A stretch of 64,000 nucleotides of DNA from DATMQA01 sp035566895 (GTDB taxonomy: Bacteria; Verrucomicrobiota; Verrucomicrobiia; Limisphaerales; UBA8199): the NCBI GenBank assembly GCA_035566895.1, contig DATMQA010000152.1:6751-70750 (forward strand), in the 5' to 3' direction. The position numbers and the translations under genes are program-made. Positions 59,713 to 64,000 of this stretch are shown in pieces; positions within the stretch are counted from its first letter, which is position 1; every line of letters starts with the position of its first letter. A model generated the notes under the pieces. That model was not told the DNA's origin and searched no databases. It saw only the letters and a list, made by a program, of their open reading frames with translations.

Positions 59713-61002
59713 TTATGCGGGCGGCTTCAGCCTTTTGACCAGCACCTTCGAATTTCGTCCGCTCTGCTCGTATTTCTCGCGCCGGCCGGGCGGCAGGTCC
59801 TCCGGCGAGCCTTCGCCGAAACCGCCCTTGCTTTGGAAATAAGTAAAGGCCTGGGTGGAAAGCGTGAGCAACTCGTTGAGGCCCAACTCGCGCGACTTGT
59901 TCTCGACATACTGGATGAGCTTGCGCCCGATCCCCTGGTTCTCGTGCGACGGGCTGACATACAGACAGGCCAGCTCTCCTTTCTTGTGTTCGGGATATAA
60001 ATGCAGCGCGACGCAGGCGACGGTGTTCTTGTCGATCTCGAAAATATAATAATCCCCAAGCTGCTTTTCGATGCTGGAACGTGTCCGCTTGACCAGTTCT
60101 TCAGTGGCAACCGAGGCTTTGGTGAGATTCAGGATGCTGCGGATATCCTTCTTCATCGCGCGGCGGATCTGTTGAAATTCGTTTCCGTAAATCAGCGTTC
60201 CGACGCCTTCATTCGTAAATACCTCCGCCAGCAGGCCCTCCTCAAGGGAGCCGTTGATGACGTGGACACGTGGCACACCAGCCTTGCAGGCGGCAACCGC
60301 ATGGATTGCTTTGGAAACCATCGTCGGTTCCACTTCTTCCTTCTGCATCGCCAGGATCGTCTCCAGATCGGTCACCGGCATTTGCCGGATGACGCGGTCT
60401 CGCACTTGGATGCCATCCTGCCGGGTGATGAACATCAGTTTGGTGGCTTTGAGCGCCTCGGCGACCGCCAGCGCGATGCTGTCGGAGTTGACCCGGTAAG
60501 TCTTGCCGTCGCCGTCAAAACCCAGCGGCGGGAAAACGGGGACGATGCCGTTGTCGAGGAGCTTTTGGCACAGCTCAACATCCACGCGCTCGACCTTGCC
60601 GGTCATCTGGTGATCCACGCCATGAAGGATGCCCAGCGGGTGGGCGATAATCGCGTTCGTGCAGGCCGCGCGGAGGTCGTTGGCGCAAAGGCCCTCGAGG
60701 ATTTCGTGGGTCAGGCGATTTGCGGCCGTCAAAGCCAGCTTGAGTGTCGCCTCATCAGTGATCCCGCTGCCATCAAGGTCCGAAGGCGTTACCCCGTCTT
60801 CAGCACCCATGGTCTTGATTTGGGCGGAGGCGCCATGAACCAGCACCACACGAATGTTCAACGACCGCAGCACCGCGATGTCCATCAGGATATTCGCGAA
60901 GTTCTCGTCCGTGACGATGCCTCCATCGACGCTGATGACGAAAGTCTTCTCCCGGAATTGGGGGATGTACTGCAGAATCCCGCGCAGGTCGGTTAATTTC
61001 AC
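59713..61002 (-). CDS. argA: Amino-acid N-acetyltransferase (N-acetylglutamate synthase)
   Basis: First enzyme of arginine biosynthesis; transfers acetyl from acetyl-CoA to glutamate. 429 residues, the length of the two-domain form. The N-terminal amino-acid-kinase fold has FVISVDGGIV, VLVHGAS, NAIIAHPLGILHGVDHQMTGKVERVD and FPPLGFDGDGKTYRVNSDSIA. The C-terminal GNAT domain has ACLYVSPSHENQGIGRKLIQYVE for CoA binding. It starts at GTG. The large hisC gene lies upstream in the same direction with a 164-base gap in which I see no clear promoter. Confidence 0.92.
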   Translation of the reverse strand: MKLTDLRGILQYIPQFREKTFVISVDGGIVTDENFANILMDIAVLRSLNIRVVLVHGASAQIKTMGAEDGVTPSDLDGSGITDEATLKLALTAANRLTHEILEGLCANDLRAACTNAIIAHPLGILHGVDHQMTGKVERVDVELCQKLLDNGIVPVFPPLGFDGDGKTYRVNSDSIALAVAEALKATKLMFITRQDGIQVRDRVIRQMPVTDLETILAMQKEEVEPTMVSKAIHAVAACKAGVPRVHVINGSLEEGLLAEVFTNEGVGTLIYGNEFQQIRRAMKKDIRSILNLTKASVATEELVKRTRSSIEKQLGDYYIFEIDKNTVACVALHLYPEHKKGELACLYVSPSHENQGIGRKLIQYVENKSRELGLNELLTLSTQAFTYFQSKGGFGEGSPEDLPPGRREKYEQSGRNSKVLVKRLKPPA

Positions 61003-61166
61003 GTTAGGTCAACTTTGGTTCAGATGCCACAAATAAGTATTCGGTTTCCGGGCACTTTCAAATGAAATTCTTGGCAGGCGAAGGGATGGTTTTGCGTCAT
61101 TGCCTGTCTGCGCCTGTGGGTTAAAGCCTTCGGCTGAATCGATCCGGCCAAAGGAGTTTGGCAGTA

Positions 61167-62267
61167 TTATCTTGTCAGCACTCTCTTCAGCGCTTCCAGA
61201 CAGCGTTTATTCTCCTTGGGTGTGCCTACCGAGATGCGCACCCACTCGGGCAATTGATACCCGCCCATCGGCCGGACGATGATGCCCAGTTTCTGCAATT
61301 CGGTGAAGACCCGTTGGCTTTCGCCCACTTTCACCAAAATAAAGTTGGCGTGGGAGGGCACGAATTCAAGGCCGAGCTTGCGAAACGCGCGGGAGTAGAA
61401 CTTCAAGCCGCGCAGAGTGATGCGCCGGGTCTTTTCGACGTGCCCGGTGTCGTCCAGCGCCGCCAGCGCGCCAGCTTGAGCGACTAAATTCGTGTTGAAT
61501 GGCTGCCGGATTTTTTCGAGTTCGGCGACAAGTTCCGGGTGGCCGATGCCATAGCCGATGCGCAGGCCGGCCAAACCGTAGATTTTTGAAAAGGTTCGCA
61601 TCAAAAGGAGGTTCGGCCTGTTGCCACCGCGAATCTCCGCCAGGAAATCCAGCGGCCCATCAAGGAACTCGAGGTAAGCTTCGTCCAAAGCGACCACCAC
61701 GCGCTCAGGCACCTGGTGAACGAAGCGCGCGAGGTTCTCGCCGGCAACCGCTGTGCCGGTCGGGTTGTTCGGGTTGGCGACGAAGAGGATGCGGGTTTGG
61801 GGCGTGATGGCCGCCAGCATCGCTTCGAGATCATGGCCATAGTTCCGGGCGGGGACCGTGACGAGCCTGGCGCCAAACATGTGCGTGACAATCGGATAAA
61901 CAGCAAAGCAGTATTGCGAAACGACCGCCTCGGTGCCCGGCGATAGCAGCGCGTGGGCGAGGAATTCGAGGATTTCATTCGAACCGTTGCCGAGCACCAG
62001 ATGGGCCGGGGTCAGGTCGAGTTTGGCCGCCAGCTTTTGTTTGAGATAAAAGGCATTGCCATCCGGGTAAAGATTCACCTGCGCGAGAGCTTTGCGCATG
62101 GCGGTCAGAGCCAGCCGCGAGGGTCCCAGCGGGTTCTCATTCGAGGCGAGCTTGATAATTTCCCGGGCGGGCAGGCCCAATTCGCGGGCCACTTCTTCGA
62201 TCGGCCGGCCCGGTTGATAGACCGGGAGGTTGTGCAGGACAGGGTTAGTGGGGAAGGGGAGAGGCAT
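61167..62267 (-). CDS. hisC: Histidinol-phosphate aminotransferase
   Basis: PLP enzyme of histidine biosynthesis that converts imidazole-acetol phosphate to histidinol phosphate. 366 residues, standard for fold type I subgroup members: KLASNENPLGPS, LGNGSNEI, FVANPNNPTGT, ALDEAYLEF, and the Schiff-base lysine in RTFSKIYGLAGLRIGYG, with the carboxylate-binding Arg in EWVRISVGT. Other members of this family act on aromatic or other amino acids, but the pattern favours HisC. It lies 99 bases downstream of pta on the same strand. Confidence 0.9.
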   Translation of the reverse strand: MPLPFPTNPVLHNLPVYQPGRPIEEVARELGLPAREIIKLASNENPLGPSRLALTAMRKALAQVNLYPDGNAFYLKQKLAAKLDLTPAHLVLGNGSNEILEFLAHALLSPGTEAVVSQYCFAVYPIVTHMFGARLVTVPARNYGHDLEAMLAAITPQTRILFVANPNNPTGTAVAGENLARFVHQVPERVVVALDEAYLEFLDGPLDFLAEIRGGNRPNLLLMRTFSKIYGLAGLRIGYGIGHPELVAELEKIRQPFNTNLVAQAGALAALDDTGHVEKTRRITLRGLKFYSRAFRKLGLEFVPSHANFILVKVGESQRVFTELQKLGIIVRPMGGYQLPEWVRISVGTPKENKRCLEALKRVLTR

Positions 62268-62366
62268 GGGACTCAGTCAGCAGGTTCTCAGGTTTTCAAG
62301 TTTTCCGGTTTCGACTGGAGAAGTGATGAGTGATCAAGACCTGCAGCCCGGGTTCCAAATCAGGTT

Positions 62367-63437
62367 TCAGACCGGCACCGGTTCTTCCTCGCCTGGCAAT
62401 TTTTTGCCGGCGCCGGGATACAGCACCTCGTAATTCACGGCCTGGACACCAACAATGGCGGCCACGCCGAGGATGTCATGCGCATTCGACCCGCGCGAGA
62501 CGTCGGCGGCCGGCCGGTCCAAGCCCAACAGAATCTGGCCGTACGCGTTGGCGCGGGCGATGTGGCGGACCAACTTGCTGGCGATATTGCCCGAGTTGAG
62601 GTCCGGGAAAATCAACACATTGGCGTTGCCGGCAATGCGGCCGCCGGGCGATTTGCGAGCCGCAATTTCGGGAACCAGCGCGGTGTCAACTTGCAGCTCG
62701 CCATCGAATTCCGCTTCGAGGTTCTTCTCGAAGGCCTTCTTCTCGGCCAGTGCGGCAGCGGCCTGGATGCGACCGATGGAAGGATGACTGGAACTCCCTT
62801 TGGTCGAGAACGAGAGCAAAGCGACCCGCGGGCGGATGCCCAGCAGGTGGCGCGCAAGCTGCGCGGTCGAAACCGCGATGTCGGCCAGTTGCTCGACGCC
62901 CGGTTCGGGGATGACGCCGCAGTCGGCCATGAACAGCACGCCGTTTTCGCCAAAGCGCGAGTCTTCGACCTCCATCACCAGGCAACTGGAAGCGGTCGTG
63001 GTTTGCGGGGCCACCTTGATAATTTGGAACAAGGGACGGAGCACGCTGCCGACGCCGAGATTGGCCCCGGAAACGAAGCCATCGGCCTGGTGCATCGCCA
63101 CCATCATTGCGCCAAAGTAATTTGGCTGGAGCATCGCATCGCGCGCCTCAAAACTTTTGAGGCCTTTGTAGCGGCGTAGAATCTCGAAGCGGCGGGAGAA
63201 ATTCTCCAGGTCCTCGCTCTCCGGCGGGTTGATTATGCGGATGCCTTCGAGAGAGATGTTGAGGGCCTCGGCGATTTCTTTGATGCGGCTGCGCTCGCCC
63301 AAAAGGATCGGCGCGCCCAGCCGCAGGGAATAATATTGGCGGGCGGCCTGCAGCACGCGGGGCTCGGTGCCTTCCGGAAAAACAATCCGCTTGGGATGCC
63401 GCTGCAGCTTGTCAATGACACTGCCGATAAATCGCAT
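62367..63437 (-). CDS. pta: Phosphate acetyltransferase
   Basis: Interconverts acetyl-CoA and acetyl phosphate. 356 residues, the short form without the DRTGG regulatory domain. Motifs: RIVFPEGTEPRVLQAA, FGAMMVAMHQADGFVSGA, VEDSRFGENGVLFMADCGVIPEP, FSTKGSSSHPSIGRIQAA, DGELQVDTALVPEIAARKSP and NVLIFPDLNSGNIASKLVRHIARANAYGQILLGLDRPAADVSRG, the last strongly diagnostic of the Pta/Ptb family. No acetate kinase gene is adjacent. A phosphate butyryltransferase is the alternative but fits the end motif less well. Confidence 0.9.
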   Translation of the reverse strand: MRFIGSVIDKLQRHPKRIVFPEGTEPRVLQAARQYYSLRLGAPILLGERSRIKEIAEALNISLEGIRIINPPESEDLENFSRRFEILRRYKGLKSFEARDAMLQPNYFGAMMVAMHQADGFVSGANLGVGSVLRPLFQIIKVAPQTTTASSCLVMEVEDSRFGENGVLFMADCGVIPEPGVEQLADIAVSTAQLARHLLGIRPRVALLSFSTKGSSSHPSIGRIQAAAALAEKKAFEKNLEAEFDGELQVDTALVPEIAARKSPGGRIAGNANVLIFPDLNSGNIASKLVRHIARANAYGQILLGLDRPAADVSRGSNAHDILGVAAIVGVQAVNYEVLYPGAGKKLPGEEEPVPV

Positions 63438-63496
63438 GGCGCTTTAAGTAGCTTACCCGAGAGGGAAGTGCAATCCGTTTGGCTTCGGATTTCCGG

Positions 63497-64000
63497 TTAC
63501 TCGCCCGATTTCAGGATCTCAAACCGCGCCGTGTTGCCGCTGATCAGGTTGACCAGAAGCCCGGTTTTCAGGTCAGCTTTTTTGAGAACTTCGTTGAACT
63601 GTTTGGGGGTGGTGACCTCTTGCTGGTCGAGCGAGGTGATGACGTCACCAGGTTTCAGGCCGTTCCTGGCCGCAAGCGAGTTTTTCTCAACGGATGTGAT
63701 GATGACACCCTCGGTATCGCCGACTCCAAACTTGCCGGCCAGTTCGCTGGTGAGAACCTGCACCGTGACGCCGATGCTCTTGGCTTCGGTCCCCGAGGAG
63801 GAAGGGGTGTTTTTTACCTTGGCGATGGATAGGTTTGGCTCGGGCCATTCCGCCGGGCTCAACTTGACCTGAATTGTTTTGTCTTTGCGGAACACGCTGA
63901 GCGTGACGGGTTGGCCGGGTTTCTTGCCGCGGATTTCACTGCGGAGCTGTTGCGGCGTGGCGACCGGGTGGCCGTCCACCGCCGTAATCACGTCGCTTGT
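63497..64000 (-). CDS. HtrA/Deg-type serine protease, C-terminal PDZ part (5' end outside window)
   Basis: Envelope quality-control protease family; only the last 168 residues are here. The second half of PDZ1 (VITAVDGHPVATPQQLRSEIRGKKPGQPVTLSVFRK) is followed by a linker and PDZ2 (VQVLTSELAGKFGVGDTEGVIITSVEKNSLAARNGLKPGDVITSLDQQEVTTPKQF). The frame stays open to the window edge (SDVITAVDG), so an internal ATG- or GTG-type start would be false. The trypsin-like catalytic domain, if present, lies beyond base 64000. It ends 59 bases before pta on the same strand. Confidence 0.88.
   Translation of the reverse strand, partial: TSDVITAVDGHPVATPQQLRSEIRGKKPGQPVTLSVFRKDKTIQVKLSPAEWPEPNLSIAKVKNTPSSSGTEAKSIGVTVQVLTSELAGKFGVGDTEGVIITSVEKNSLAARNGLKPGDVITSLDQQEVTTPKQFNEVLKKADLKTGLLVNLISGNTARFEILKSGE

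Overview
ORGANISM. This is a bacterial chromosome window, most likely from a Verrucomicrobiota member of the Pedosphaera/Limisphaerales type; no rRNA or ribosomal gene confirms this. The clues are GC-rich coding sequence, weak or absent Shine-Dalgarno sites, many secreted glycan-active enzymes, giant LamG/FN3/discoidin proteins that share one kind of C-terminus, and intergenic gaps filled with short palindromic or tandem microrepeats. I saw no rRNA, tRNA, CRISPR array or intact insertion sequence. LAYOUT. 0-4.7 kb: housekeeping genes (xseB tail, dxs, icd), then a Phd/PIN toxin-antitoxin pair trapped between the real icd 3' end and a diverged second copy of it. 4.7-8.9 kb: a GntR regulator/ABC ATPase/permease operon whose two gaps each hold a long perfect inverted repeat. 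9.3-11 kb: a fatty-acid desaturase and an RRM RNA-binding protein, both of cold-shock type, that share a leader element. 11.3-19 kb: a small unknown protein, a GH51-like arabinofuranosidase, and a secreted protein in line with an OmpR-type two-component pair and preceded by a Pho-box-like array. 18.9-26.9 kb: a decayed kinase-like gene, a xylose-isomerase-like enzyme divergent from a mutarotase, an amino-acid permease behind a c-di-AMP (ydaO-type) riboswitch, an FAD oxidoreductase, a CII-like regulator and a secreted phosphatase. 27.2-31.9 kb: glucarate catabolism (glucarate dehydratase plus 5-dehydro-4-deoxyglucarate dehydratase), a broken beta-helix protein and a GH105 unsaturated uronyl hydrolase. 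32-55.6 kb: four giant exported proteins (2450, 1907, 1491 and 1240 residues) and a Tat-exported Gfo/Idh/MocA oxidoreductase. 55.8-59.6 kb: a NarL-type two-component pair whose sensor carries a possible glycan-binding insertion, a truncated secreted glycosidase, and a PocR/AraC regulator. 59.7-64 kb: housekeeping genes again (argA, hisC, pta, htrA/deg tail). HOW IT FITS. The centre of the window looks like a pectin/hemicellulose degradation locus: giant surface or secreted enzymes, GH105, glucarate catabolism, oxidoreductases and local regulators. The least explained signal is a 17-bp interrupted palindrome, TCCTCnCTTTTGAGGAT, found five times and only in the leaders of the large exported-protein genes; twice it sits exactly 40 bases before the start codon. 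The adjacent NarL-type regulator is a candidate to bind it. Several gene relics (icd tail, Gfo/Idh tail, kinase-like, MFS, beta-helix, glycosidase start) suggest frequent insertion and deletion at gene borders.
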